DNA from: a virus | Strand: one strand, 5' to 3' | Virus record (IMG/VR): IMGVR_UViG_3300031986_000023 | Coordinates: 1-53,667 of that record | Length of the DNA stretch: 53,667 nucleotides | Shown: positions 32,707 to 40,783 of the stretch, in pieces | Layout: the number at the start of each line of letters is the position of its first letter | Numbering within the stretch: position 1 is the stretch's first letter | Position numbers and translations under genes: made by a program | Notes under the pieces: generated by a model | Told to the model about the DNA's origin: nothing | The model's database searches: none | Seen by the model: the letters and a program-made list of their open reading frames with translations, nothing else

Positions 32707-32951
32707 TTCGGTCCCTTCTCGAAATATTGCCCGTGGAAGGCGTAGCCACCAAGCGGCAGGACGGTGACGACGGTGTGATCTTGAACGACGGCGCGGTGGC
32801 CGCTGGGCAGGATGACCGAGCATCGACCGAGCGCGGCGGCGCAAAGGAATGCCCGAGACGACAGCGCGCGCTCAGCTTCAGCGTCATCGACGTTGCGGAC
32901 GCGCTCGCGGTATCGCTTCACGGCATGGGCGGAGACGGTGAGATTAACCAC
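32703..32951 (-). CDS. Small SAHAVKRYRERV phage protein, 82 aa
   Basis: A GTG at 32951 follows GGGAGGTCAGGCCA. The N-terminal SAHAVKRYRERV and C-terminal strands (ILPSGHRAVVQDHTVVTVLPLGG) match a family seen in phage and mobile regions, with unknown function. It overlaps the previous gene by 8 nt. Confidence 0.65.
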   Translation of the reverse strand: MVNLTVSAHAVKRYRERVRNVDDAEAERALSSRAFLCAAALGRCSVILPSGHRAVVQDHTVVTVLPLGGYAFHGQYFEKGPK

Positions 32952-33246
32952 TGGCCTGACCTCCCGATTTGAGAAGGTCGCGAACCTGTTTCTCCCTGCG
33001 CACGTCGGCAGGATTCCTGACAATCCCTTTGCTGTCGTGCCAAGTCAGGCTGTGGCGCAGGAACCAGTCGGCGGGCAGTTCGAAAATGCCGCCGTTGACG
33101 AACGGCTCAAGGTCGCGCGGGTTTTCGGCGAGATGTCCGATAATTCCCCCCGCCGTTTCCATCGCGCCGACACCGGCCTGTTGACCAAACGCAGCGGCGC
33201 GCATGGCAATCAGTTCGATCACAGCTTGGGCATCATAGGTTTTCAC
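32944..33246 (-). CDS. Hypothetical phage protein, 100 aa
   Basis: Begins MKTYDAQAVIELIAMRAAAFG from a GTG overlapping the upstream TGA. Contains GIFELPADWFLRHSLTWHDSKG. Family not recognised. Confidence 0.6.
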   Translation of the reverse strand: MKTYDAQAVIELIAMRAAAFGQQAGVGAMETAGGIIGHLAENPRDLEPFVNGGIFELPADWFLRHSLTWHDSKGIVRNPADVRREKQVRDLLKSGGQASG

Positions 33247-33404
33247 GCCGCCTTCTCTTCAAACTCAGCAATCGCAAAAGCATCATCGCTCCGCCGCCAG
33301 TTCGCCCACCACTTCGCTGCGCGGTACGGACTGACCTCGCCGTTGCGGTAGCGCACGCGAATCTCGGCATCGGGGAGGACGGGGCGCGAGCCTTCGTTAC
33401 GCAT
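33243..33404 (-). CDS. 53-aa hypothetical protein
   Basis: A gene starting at 33404 inside the end of the 165-aa gene and ending in a GTGA overlap. The sequence RVRYRNGEVSPYRAAKWWANWRRSDDAFAIAEF has a WW motif and looks like genuine protein. Fills what would otherwise be a 150-bp gap. Confidence 0.55.
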   Translation of the reverse strand: MRNEGSRPVLPDAEIRVRYRNGEVSPYRAAKWWANWRRSDDAFAIAEFEEKAA

Positions 33405-33894
33405 CCATGTCACCGGCCTGCCCTTTCAGTTTGGCAATGAGCTCGCCCATCATCGAACCGACCTCGGCGGATTCATCGGGGCGGCGCTCGTTGCGATCGG
33501 GGCGGGCAAGGCGCGGCGCGTTGCGGTTCGACCATGCGGCTTCCTCGCGGGCCAGGCGCTTGCGATAGATGTCGGCAACCTCCTGGCTTTCGCGGACGAT
33601 GGTCGGGACCAGCTTGGCCGGGTGCTCGACGATGCGCTGCGCTGTTTTGCAGGCGTCGCGAAAGGGCTGGGCAGGGATATCTCGCACGACGGCCCATGCG
33701 GCCGAGAGCCACAGCGCCCGCTCATCGTTCGACATGCCCGAGGGCGCGCACAGGGTCAGGCATACGCCCAACTCCCCAATCGCTGCTTGGCGGTCGAGGG
33801 GCATCGCGTCCGTCCGCGCCGCCAGTAAGCTCGATGGCTCGCTGCATGGCGTCGAGGGTGGTTGGTTTCCGATACTGGTGGGCTGGCTGGCCAT
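33397..33894 (-). CDS. Replication-module protein, 165 aa
   Basis: LDRQAAIGELGVCLTLCAPSGMSNDERALWLSAAWAVVRDIPAQPFRDACKTAQR and EHPAKLVPTIVRE resemble phage proteins that follow replication initiators, possibly helicase loaders or regulators. It overlaps the upstream gene by 173 nt if the ATG at 33894 is used; an internal ATG at 33804 (MPLDRQ) is the alternative. Confidence 0.6.
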   Translation of the reverse strand: MASQPTSIGNQPPSTPCSEPSSLLAARTDAMPLDRQAAIGELGVCLTLCAPSGMSNDERALWLSAAWAVVRDIPAQPFRDACKTAQRIVEHPAKLVPTIVRESQEVADIYRKRLAREEAAWSNRNAPRLARPDRNERRPDESAEVGSMMGELIAKLKGQAGDMDA

Positions 33895-34591
33895 TTCCCT
33901 GATCCTTGATTTCGAAGAGGCCTCGGTAACTGCGGAAGGTCGATTGGTTCAGCACGGCGCCGGGCGGGTGGCCGTCCTTGGCGAGACGGGCGAGTTCACC
34001 GACGGCGAGGCGCTTCCCGTGATCGGTCATCGGGTGGCCGATCTTGACCCTCATCGCGACGAAGCCATCCCATTCATCGACAGGAACCCAGTCAGGGCGG
34101 ACAAAGGGCTCGGCCTTTTTCCGGGTCGAGCGCGCAGCGCGCGACGTAGAGGGAGAAGCTTTAGCTTCTTCCTCTATGGTTATCTGGTTCCCTTGTTCTT
34201 TAGTTGTCCGATCGCTGTCCGATCGCTGTCCGGTTGGTTGTCCGGTTGCCTGTCCGGCATCCTCCGCGATGTCCTGATATTTCTCGTAATTACATATGGT
34301 TATGATCGATCGCCCATGTCCGGTTGCCCGTCCGATCATCTGTTCGGTTTGCAACCGGGTCAAAAACCGCTCGACGGCGCTCTGCGACCACCCCCATGCG
34401 GTCGCGAGTTGCGAGCGGGACACGCAAAGCTGCCCGCGCTCGATCGTCATTGTCGAGCCCGACACATTGAATTTCGTCGGCTTCCAGCACGCTTTCAACA
34501 CGAGCCACGCCCACGCGCCAAAGCGCGAGCTATCGCCCACAAACAGAGGGTGATCGGTCGCTTCGCGGTAAAGGACGGCGAAACCACTCAC
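33722..34591 (-). CDS. Replisome organiser-like replication protein
   Basis: 289 residues with an N-terminal winged-helix pattern: FVGDSSRFGAWAWLVLKACWK, RGQLCVSRSQLATAWGWSQSAVERFLTRLQ and ITICNYEKYQ, as in phage replisome organisers and lambda O-like proteins. A Gln/Thr-rich linker (110-150) and a C-terminal domain follow. The GTG at 34591 overlaps the upstream stop (GTGA). Would bind a replication origin and recruit host helicase. Confidence 0.75.
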   Translation of the reverse strand: MSGFAVLYREATDHPLFVGDSSRFGAWAWLVLKACWKPTKFNVSGSTMTIERGQLCVSRSQLATAWGWSQSAVERFLTRLQTEQMIGRATGHGRSIITICNYEKYQDIAEDAGQATGQPTGQRSDSDRTTKEQGNQITIEEEAKASPSTSRAARSTRKKAEPFVRPDWVPVDEWDGFVAMRVKIGHPMTDHGKRLAVGELARLAKDGHPPGAVLNQSTFRSYRGLFEIKDQGNGQPAHQYRKPTTLDAMQRAIELTGGADGRDAPRPPSSDWGVGRMPDPVRALGHVER

Positions 34592-35061
34592 GCAGCCTCT
34601 GCCCCCACGCTCGCACGCCACCGGCGCATCTCGACCTCATACTGCCCTTCGATCAGCGACCGTGCCTCGGCCGCGGGAAAGCGCTTGGTGTTCAGCAGGT
34701 GCAGATAGTCCGCGCGCAGATGCGGCGGGCACCACGCCAGTTTCGTGGCGCTGCTCTTCCGGCCTGCCCGTGCGCGAACTTCTGGCGCGCGTGAGGCGAT
34801 GCTGCCGAGCTCCCAAAATCTCCCGTCCTTGAAGTGCTGGGTGCGCCTGGCGTTGATGTCGGGATCATCGCCGAGAGCGCGTGCGCGGCGGCGCAGGCCG
34901 TCGAGGAATTCGGGATCGATCGCGTGCTTGCGGGCGATGCCTTCGCGCTGGCGCTGGCGGACTTCGGGGCGCGACAAATTGAATGCAGAGACATGACGTC
35001 GGCAGTACCCCGTCTTGTTGTACCGCCCGAGCGGCGTGGAGCAGGTGTGGCAATTCTTCAT
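34588..35061 (-). CDS. Zinc-knuckle phage protein, 157 aa
   Basis: N-terminal CHTCSTPLGRYNKTGYCRRH is a CxxC-x12-CxxH zinc site. The rest is basic and helical (RQRQREGIARKHAIDPEFLDGLRRR), suggesting nucleic-acid binding. Lies between the nuclease and the replisome organiser gene. A common but uncharacterised family of phages. Confidence 0.65.
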   Translation of the reverse strand: MKNCHTCSTPLGRYNKTGYCRRHVSAFNLSRPEVRQRQREGIARKHAIDPEFLDGLRRRARALGDDPDINARRTQHFKDGRFWELGSIASRAPEVRARAGRKSSATKLAWCPPHLRADYLHLLNTKRFPAAEARSLIEGQYEVEMRRWRASVGAEAA

Positions 35062-35573
35062 GCCGTGACCCTCGCATCCTGAACCGGGCTACGGGAGAGG
35101 GCAGCGGCGCGCACATCAAGGCCGCGGTCCTTGCGCTCGCGGCTTACCCAGCCATGCGCGACCAGAAACGCGGCCAGCGTGGTCAGCGACCGGAAAACGC
35201 CGCATAGATGTCCATTGGCGTCGAGATCGTTCAGTTTGCGGAACTGGTCGATCGACACCGCTGACATCGCCTTGATCTCGGCGCGGCAGACGCGGCCCGC
35301 ATTCGGACCTATCCCGTCGATGATCAGGTCGGGATAGCCGGTCGCCACCCCTTCCTGCACGGCGCGCCCGCGAGCAGCCTTGCTCGGCGTGTAAGTGCCG
35401 TTCGGGACCGCAGCGACCATGCACGGCACCAAAAGCGGCAGACTGCCGACGATGCTCGCCTGTATTGCAATTTCGGACACATTGCGGCCATAGGTGCCGC
35501 TCGCGACATTGGGCTCGTCGAAATGCCACGGCGCCGCGCGGCAGTCGGCAATAGGGGCGCACTTTTCGGTCAT
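35058..35573 (-). CDS. VRR-NUC-type nuclease
   Basis: 171 residues. GYPDLIIDG followed by CRAEIKA is the PD-(D/E)xK core of VRR-NUC nucleases, then SIDQFRKLNDLDANGHLCGVFRSLTTLAAFLVAHGW. Small stand-alone VRR-NUC enzymes are common in phage replication modules and can act on branched DNA. The N-terminal 60 residues include an unusual extra region. ATG at 35573 overlaps the upstream stop. Confidence 0.8.
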   Translation of the reverse strand: MTEKCAPIADCRAAPWHFDEPNVASGTYGRNVSEIAIQASIVGSLPLLVPCMVAAVPNGTYTPSKAARGRAVQEGVATGYPDLIIDGIGPNAGRVCRAEIKAMSAVSIDQFRKLNDLDANGHLCGVFRSLTTLAAFLVAHGWVSRERKDRGLDVRAAALSRSPVQDARVTA

Positions 35574-35761
35574 GCCGCCTGCCACCCGAGCGGCGCGGCA
35601 ATCGCAGCGCGAAACCGCGAAATGCAGCTGTTCTTCGTCCGCCCGAGCGTGTTGGCCGCGCGCTGGAATGACTTCCCCTCGGCGATCATCTCCGCGAGGC
35701 GGTCGGTTTCGTCATCGGACCATGCCCGTTGCTCGACGAAGCGGGGTTCACCATTGCGCAT
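35570..35761 (-). CDS. SANT/GcrA-like helix-turn-helix protein, 63 aa
   Basis: WSDDETDRLAEMIAEGKSFQRAANTLGRTKNSCISRFRAA has the three-helix Myb/SANT-like pattern also seen in GcrA-type regulators. GTGAGGAC lies upstream of the ATG. Probably a DNA-binding regulator of the phage. Confidence 0.65.
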   Translation of the reverse strand: MRNGEPRFVEQRAWSDDETDRLAEMIAEGKSFQRAANTLGRTKNSCISRFRAAIAAPLGWQAA

Positions 35762-35795
35762 ATTCTTTTGTCCTCACGATCTGGCTTGATCCTCG

Positions 35796-35816
35796 GGGCG
35801 GACGCTTGGCCCGCCC
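35796..35816. terminator. GC-rich hairpin between DUF2303 and HTH genes
   Basis: GGGCGG and CCGCCC form a 6-bp stem with a 9-nt loop in the 73-bp gap. No T-run is present on the minus strand, so this is a weak or rho-assisted terminator at best. Confidence 0.35.
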
Positions 35817-35834
35817 TCCGGTCACGTCAGATGA

Positions 35835-36770
35835 TTATTCAGGGGCGCCGATCAGCAGCGGCAGGGCGGTTTCGTCTTTGACGCGCTGGCAGGCCTGATC
35901 GAACGCATGGTCGAAAACGAGATCGGCCCGCCAAAGGTCGTACCAGAACGAAATCCCGTCCGGCTGCTTGCGGTAGCGAAGGCGCGCGGCGATTCGATAA
36001 TAGCCGTCGTGGGCAAAGACCGGGATGCAGATGACGAACAGCCCCGGCACGTCGACCGGTTGACCGGCGGCATCGGTGTGCTCGCTTTCGAAGCGGATCA
36101 CGCCTTCGCCCGACGATGGATTATGCGCAGATTTGACCGTGCTGGATTCGTGGATTTGTAGGTTCCGCGAAAGCTCGATCAGCTTCGACGGCGAGGCGAT
36201 CTTGTCGAGGCCGGTCGCGCCAATGAACCGCTGGATGTCTTCGTTCAGGGCATCGACGCTTTCGACAAGGTCGATATCGTTGACGCGCTCCTCAAGGAAC
36301 TGCGCGAATTCGACCATGTCCATTTTCTTGCCGTCGAACTTCATCCAGATTTTCCACTCGTCGGAGAGCGGAAAGCGGAAGGTTGTCCGGTGATCGCCAA
36401 AGCGCGGCGTGCCGTCGGCGCCGGTATCATGATAGTTCAGCACGGCGGTAAGGCCGGGCGCTTCGCGATCGTCCTTGGCAAAGATAACGGTGTCGGCATT
36501 CTTGAACCGGGTGACGTGGTCGATGAAGGATTCGAGGCGCGTCATTGCCGCGGTCCCCGTGCGGCGTTCGGGATGCGTCAGATATTCAGCGAAAGCCGAC
36601 TTGGGGACGACGCGCAGGCCATCCTTGCCGATCACCGCGGGAACGGTGATGCTCGGGTCGGCGGGGTGCGGAATGCTGGTCAGAGTCGGTTTCTGATATT
36701 CCTCGGCCGCCTTGTGGGCCTGCTCGATAGTGGCGCCGATGTCTCTCGGCTCGGTGGTGGCGGTGTTCAT
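35835..36770 (-). CDS. DUF2303 (YfdQ-like) protein
   Basis: 311 residues. Content such as HPERRTGTAAMTRLESFIDHVTRFKNADTVIFAKDD, MDMVEFAQFLEERVNDI and FWYDLWRADLVFDHAFDQACQRVKD matches DUF2303, a family found in early regions of phages and prophages (E. coli YfdQ), function unknown. ATG at 36770 follows AAAAAGGAT. Confidence 0.85.
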   Translation of the reverse strand: MNTATTEPRDIGATIEQAHKAAEEYQKPTLTSIPHPADPSITVPAVIGKDGLRVVPKSAFAEYLTHPERRTGTAAMTRLESFIDHVTRFKNADTVIFAKDDREAPGLTAVLNYHDTGADGTPRFGDHRTTFRFPLSDEWKIWMKFDGKKMDMVEFAQFLEERVNDIDLVESVDALNEDIQRFIGATGLDKIASPSKLIELSRNLQIHESSTVKSAHNPSSGEGVIRFESEHTDAAGQPVDVPGLFVICIPVFAHDGYYRIAARLRYRKQPDGISFWYDLWRADLVFDHAFDQACQRVKDETALPLLIGAPE

Positions 36771-36794
36771 GGTCGGATCCTTTTTCAACGGCGA

Positions 36795-37214
36795 TTAGTT
36801 GCGGACTTCGCGGCGCGGGGTGACGTCGCGGACGGTGCCGAACAGGTTCCCCTGGCGCGGCTTGTTCGGCGTGAACTTGTTGTCATCGGTGACCCAGCCG
36901 ACCGACTGCTTGCGCTTCTCGACGGGCTTCTTGATCGCGTGCGTGGCGGCGAAGACGTAGAAGCCGGCGGGGTCGCGCGTGATGTCGACCTTGATCGTAA
37001 GCTGCGCCTTGAGCTTGCCCTGCCCGGTGTCCTGCGCCAGCTGCTCAAGCTCGGCGGCGAGTTCGTTCAGGTCGAACGCAACGTCGGCGTCGAACTGGCC
37101 GTCTTCCTGCATGCGGATGAAGTCGGCGAGGCTATGCGCGGCAGGGAGGCGCGCGCCGCCGTCTGCCGCCGTCTGTTCGAGGATTTCCCCCGTTTCTTGA
37201 TCGATGATGTCCAA
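36795..37214 (-). CDS. Hypothetical phage protein, 139 aa
   Basis: Starts MDIIDQETGEILE, with an acidic N-terminal half and a middle VKVDITRDPAGFYVFAATHAIKKPVEKR, as in small proteins that often accompany DUF2303 genes. Function unknown. Confidence 0.6.
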   Translation of the reverse strand: MDIIDQETGEILEQTAADGGARLPAAHSLADFIRMQEDGQFDADVAFDLNELAAELEQLAQDTGQGKLKAQLTIKVDITRDPAGFYVFAATHAIKKPVEKRKQSVGWVTDDNKFTPNKPRQGNLFGTVRDVTPRREVRN

Positions 37215-37285
37215 TTTTCTTCTCCTAGGTATTCAGTGGGCCGTGTTTCGTGTTCCGAGGCGCGGCCCGTCCGCCCCGGCGAATT

Positions 37286-37465
37286 TCAGTCAGGTCGCTG
37301 TTGAAGCGGCGCCGCCAGATCAGGGCGGCCGATTTGCTTGGCGAGCGCGATCGTCGTCTCGCGGATCTTGGCGCGCTCACGGTCGGCTTTGACGAGGGCG
37401 CCGGTGCGTCCGGCTTCGGCGCAGGTGGTGGGCGCGGGGCGGCGATGGGTGAAGGGCCAGATCAT
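37286..37465 (-). CDS. Hypothetical protein, 59 aa
   Basis: Begins MIWPFTHRRPAPTT and ends KQIGRPDLAAPLQQRPD. The start overlaps the methyltransferase stop (ATGA). The 71-bp gap to the next gene has no clear signal. Confidence 0.5.
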   Translation of the reverse strand: MIWPFTHRRPAPTTCAEAGRTGALVKADRERAKIRETTIALAKQIGRPDLAAPLQQRPD

Positions 37466-38415
37466 GCGGCCACCGCGTCGAACAGGCTGCCAGCCTTCGC
37501 CTTCAATCCCTCGATGTTGCGTCGAGCCTGCGCGAAATAGGACGGCTTCAATTCGATGCCGATGCCCTTGCGGCCCATTTCGACCGCGCAATAAACTTCG
37601 CTGCCGATGCCAAGGAAAGGGGTCAGCACCGTATCGCCCGGGTTGCTCCAAAGGTCGATGCAACGCTCGATAACGTCGAGTTGCAGCGGACTTATGTGCT
37701 GCTCGTCTTTCTGGTCACGGCCGCCGCGATACTGCAGGGTGCGGGTCTGATTGATGTCGGTCCAGACGGGCGAGGCATATCGCTGCCAGACCTCGATCGA
37801 ATACCAGTTGCGGCCATCGGTGGGCGTTGTGAATTTCGACGGGTCGGGCCCATCGCCTTCGCCATGCCATTCGTCGAAGCATCCGCTTACCGGCTCGGGG
37901 TTCTCACCCGGCTTGCGGAAAGTGACGACATAATCGGCCAGGCCTTGCCCGCTGATGCAGCTATCTTTGACGATCTGCTTGTGCAGCAGGCGGATCGACT
38001 TGGTGCGCTGCTGTGCGACGACGGGGTCTTTCCAGATGCAGACCTCGCTATGAAAAATCCACCCGGCGTCTTCATATGCGCGGATGATTTCGCCGCGGAA
38101 GTCGCGCATTCCGATATTGCCGTGCCGGATTTTCGACATGGGAAGCTGCATGCAATGGACGCTGTGAAGGCGGCCCGGCATCGTCACGCGGAGCAGTTCC
38201 TGGATGAGGAACGAATAATGCTCCCAAAATTGCGGGCCATCATTGTTCGATATGTCGCGATCGAAGTTCGAAAACTTATAGAGCCCTTCGAACGGCGGCG
38301 AGTGGATGCCGAAGTGGATGCTGTCACCGGGGATCGCGCGGATCAGATCGCACGAGTCACCCTGATAGATGGCGTATTGGTCCGTAATGACCTGATCGAC
38401 GGCCTTGATCGTCAT
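37462..38415 (-). CDS. DNA methyltransferase, N4-cytosine/N6-adenine type
   Basis: 317 residues. Motif IV HSPPF (38-42) comes first and the AdoMet-binding motif I TPFLGIGSEVYCAVEMGRKGIGIEL comes near the C-terminus, the beta-class order. A Ser before PP points to N4-cytosine or adenine modification rather than C5. SWxWxx-like RKPGENPE and NQTRTLQYRGGRDQKDEQHISPLQLDVIERCI are typical of phage members. Overlaps the SNF2 helicase gene by ATGA. No restriction endonuclease is nearby, so it is an orphan enzyme, probably protecting phage DNA. Confidence 0.88.
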   Translation of the reverse strand: MTIKAVDQVITDQYAIYQGDSCDLIRAIPGDSIHFGIHSPPFEGLYKFSNFDRDISNNDGPQFWEHYSFLIQELLRVTMPGRLHSVHCMQLPMSKIRHGNIGMRDFRGEIIRAYEDAGWIFHSEVCIWKDPVVAQQRTKSIRLLHKQIVKDSCISGQGLADYVVTFRKPGENPEPVSGCFDEWHGEGDGPDPSKFTTPTDGRNWYSIEVWQRYASPVWTDINQTRTLQYRGGRDQKDEQHISPLQLDVIERCIDLWSNPGDTVLTPFLGIGSEVYCAVEMGRKGIGIELKPSYFAQARRNIEGLKAKAGSLFDAVAA

Positions 38416-39767
38416 GCTGCGATCTCCAAAAATGCGGGAAGTTGAACGGGGATCTGCGGATCGTAATCAGGACGATCGCGGGTCGAGCCGCGCACCGCTG
38501 CGCTAGATAGGTCGGCCATGTGCATGACCATCGCCGCGGCCATGCGGTCGGCATCAGCTTCCTTACGGCGGATATTGGCGACGGTGGCGCCTTCCAGTTC
38601 GGAAACGACAAGATGCGCATCGACAGGATTGGTCTGGCCGAACCGCCAGAAGCGGCGAATGGCCTGATAAAACTGCTCCCAACTATCGTTGAGGCCAATG
38701 AACCCGGTCTGGTGGCAGCACTGCCAGTTGACGCCGAACCCGGCGATCGACGCCTTGGTTACGAGCCGCTTGATCTTGCCATCCTGAAACTCAAGGATGA
38801 TGCGCTCTTTCTCAGTGTCAGACAGGCCGCCGTGCAAGTTGACCGCACCCATGCGCTTCGCTGCGAGTTCGGCCTCGGCATTGAGATTGCACCACCACAC
38901 GAAGGCGTCGTCGCCGGTCGTGGCTTCCGCTGCCTTGTCGACGCGCTCTTTAACGGTTGCCCGGCGCGCGCCGATGCGCTCGGCGAGAGTCCGCGCCTGC
39001 ATCGGGAACAGCATGCCGGTTTCCATCGACGGCGCATATTCGACGCCCACCCGGTGCTCGATGTAGTTCAGCGGCGGGAGGTCATAGCCTTCGTCCGAAT
39101 ATCCAAGGTCCGACGGCTTGCGGATCATCACGGCCCACGATGCCATCCACTTCCAGAATTCATTCTCGGCATGGCCTTTGAGGCGCCATTTCTGTGTGTC
39201 GCCGCCGTCGTGGACAAAGAAGGTGGCGAGCATGTCGGTGTAGGACATGATGCCGAGAAATTCGGCGTGATTGCCGAGTTCCATGAAGTCATTCGGCGCC
39301 GGCGTGGCAGTCGCCGCGAGGCGGAACGGGACATCGGCGCACGCCGCAATCAGGGCAGACCGGTAGTGGCCATCCACCGATTTCAGAATGCTGCTTTCGT
39401 CGAGGATGACACCGCCAGCCTTCGGCAGGTCGTGGTGCGACATGCGCTGATAGTTGACGATCGTCTGCGGCTCGATGCCGAATTTGATCGCCTCGCGCTG
39501 CATCTGCGCGGTCACGGCGAGCGGGGCGAAGTGAACGACCTCGCGCTTGGTTTCGCGCGCGACGGCCTCGCCCCATGCCAGTTCCTGCAATGACTTACCG
39601 AGGCCGGTTCCTTCGAACGCTGCGCCGCGCCCGCGCTTGAGCAGCCATGCAGTGATATCGTGCTGGAACGGGAACATGACGCTAGGCAGATCGATAGGTC
39701 CATCAATGCCGGTCATCGGATCAACGATCGCCTTGCGCGCAAGGAATGAGGCGTAGGATTCGCTCAC
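38412..39767 (-). CDS. SNF2-type DEAD/DEAH helicase
   Basis: 451 residues. Walker A EGTGLGKS (52-59), motif Ia HFAPLAVTAQ, motif II VILDESSILK, motif III ATATPAPND, and C-terminal motifs TKASIAGFGVNWQ and QAIRRFWRFGQ, all present. Phage SNF2-like helicases of this size are commonly paired with a methyltransferase; their roles include DNA translocation in replication or protection from restriction. Translationally coupled to the methyltransferase. Confidence 0.88.
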   Translation of the reverse strand: MSESYASFLARKAIVDPMTGIDGPIDLPSVMFPFQHDITAWLLKRGRGAAFEGTGLGKSLQELAWGEAVARETKREVVHFAPLAVTAQMQREAIKFGIEPQTIVNYQRMSHHDLPKAGGVILDESSILKSVDGHYRSALIAACADVPFRLAATATPAPNDFMELGNHAEFLGIMSYTDMLATFFVHDGGDTQKWRLKGHAENEFWKWMASWAVMIRKPSDLGYSDEGYDLPPLNYIEHRVGVEYAPSMETGMLFPMQARTLAERIGARRATVKERVDKAAEATTGDDAFVWWCNLNAEAELAAKRMGAVNLHGGLSDTEKERIILEFQDGKIKRLVTKASIAGFGVNWQCCHQTGFIGLNDSWEQFYQAIRRFWRFGQTNPVDAHLVVSELEGATVANIRRKEADADRMAAAMVMHMADLSSAAVRGSTRDRPDYDPQIPVQLPAFLEIAA

Positions 39768-40240
39768 GCCGCCTTCCCCATCGCCACGAGCGTCATCCCG
39801 CGCTCGATCTTGCGCTGCCCGACGCTGCGAAGGTGCTTGCGATCCTCGCCGTCAAAGTTCCCGTCGGCGGCGCGGCGCGCGATCTCGGCGCTGTCCGTGA
39901 TGTCGTCTGCGGCGAGCATCCCCGGCGGAGGCTCGCTCTCCTCGGGCAGTTCGAATGCACCCAATCCAGTAAGCGGCAGGAATTCGTTCGCGAAGTCGGC
40001 GCCGAGGAAGGCGATCAGGCTCAGCAGGCATTCGGGTGGCAACGGGCGATAGTCGATCGATCCGGCGTCGGTCATCGCGCATTCGATGACGCGATCTTTC
40101 ACGCCGGTGCCGTTGCTCAGCTGCTTGACCGAATAACGGCGACCGCGGCCCACATAGAGGCGCAGGGCGTCGCCGATCTTGTTCCCCGCCTGTTCGCGGG
40201 AAATGTTCGGGCGCAAGTTCGCGGACGTATTGTCAGGCAC
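39764..40240 (-). CDS. Phage regulatory protein, CII-like position
   Basis: 158 residues from a GTG. SREQAGNKIGDALRLYVGRGRRYSVKQLSNGTGVKDRVIECAMT resembles a helix-turn-helix domain as found in proteins following cro in sphingomonad and caulobacter phages. It may be a transcription activator or a delayed-early regulator. Assignment by position. Confidence 0.6.
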   Translation of the reverse strand: MPDNTSANLRPNISREQAGNKIGDALRLYVGRGRRYSVKQLSNGTGVKDRVIECAMTDAGSIDYRPLPPECLLSLIAFLGADFANEFLPLTGLGAFELPEESEPPPGMLAADDITDSAEIARRAADGNFDGEDRKHLRSVGQRKIERGMTLVAMGKAA

Positions 40241-40499
40241 GGGCTACCTCACTCAAATGGACGACAGGGAAGAAAACGAGCGGCGCCGCGAAGGGCCGGG
40301 GCAGGACGAAGCGCGCACCATCGGCGAAATCAGCGCCGAACTGGTCGGCAGGCTTGCGCCCGATCAGGCGCTGACTGCGCGCGGTATCGTCAGGATAATT
40401 GCCCCCGCTGGGCGAAGGGGGGGGACGCCCAGCGAGGGTGCTCAGGTGCGACCCAGAGCAACGGGGAATGGGAAGGCGCGGCGCGCTGCCAATGATCAT
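40233..40499 (-). CDS. Doubtful 88-aa protein downstream of cro
   Basis: The frame starts with ATGA overlapping the cro stop and ends with an 8-nt overlap of the next GTG, which is the style of the operon. The predicted product is Pro/Arg-rich with little secondary-structure logic. If not coding, the 255-bp stretch is an untranslated segment with no other visible feature. Confidence 0.35.
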   Translation of the reverse strand: MIIGSAPRLPIPRCSGSHLSTLAGRPPPSPSGGNYPDDTARSQRLIGRKPADQFGADFADGARFVLPRPFAAPLVFFPVVHLSEVARA

Positions 40500-40690
40500 G
40501 CGTTGGCGCCCTGCGTCTCAGGCCAAGGCTTTCCGGCGAAGTTGGCCGCAAGCCTCAGGTGGGCGCGGCGCGATTGCGGAATTCCGATGGTCCGCCAAGA
40601 GTGGACCGTGGACACGGGAGCCTCGATCAGCTTGGCAACGGCAGTCGTGCCTCCGAGATGATCGATAATGGCGTTTGCTTCGGCGTTCAT
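40496..40690 (-). CDS. Cro/YdaS-type regulator
   Basis: 64 residues from ATG 40690. GGTTAVAKLIEAPVSTVHSWRTIGIPQSRRAHLRLAANFAG shows the helix-turn-helix typical of YdaS-like Cro proteins. Divergent from the LexA-type repressor with two operator sites between them. Expected to favour the lytic program by competing for these sites. Confidence 0.85.
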   Translation of the reverse strand: MNAEANAIIDHLGGTTAVAKLIEAPVSTVHSWRTIGIPQSRRAHLRLAANFAGKPWPETQGANA

Positions 40691-40700
40691 GCCGCTGATA

Positions 40701-40748
40701 TGCGACAATCGCAGATTTTGTTCAAGCAAAATATCTGCGATAATAGCA
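40701..40748. promoter_or_regulatory. cro-repressor intergenic operators and promoters
   Basis: TGCGACAATCGCA (40701-40713) is a perfect 5-3-5 palindrome and TGCGATAATAGCA (40736-40748) is the same with one mismatch; a further half-site TGCGA lies at 40751. For cro, TTGAAC then 17 bp then CATATC on the minus strand puts the first operator between -35 and -10. In the other direction TTGTTC (40718-40723) is a possible -35 for the repressor. Confidence 0.75.
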
Positions 40749-40783
40749 GTTGCGATAATCTTGGCCTGCCGCACCAAGGGCGG

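Noticed and set aside
37462-38415. Restriction-modification system
   Set aside because: Methyltransferases at 37462 and 47866 have no neighbouring restriction endonuclease; the helicase alone does not make a type I or III restriction subunit at 451 residues.
38520-39593. 357-codon plus-strand open frame
   Set aside because: Mirror frame of the SNF2 helicase, whose motifs are all present on the other strand.
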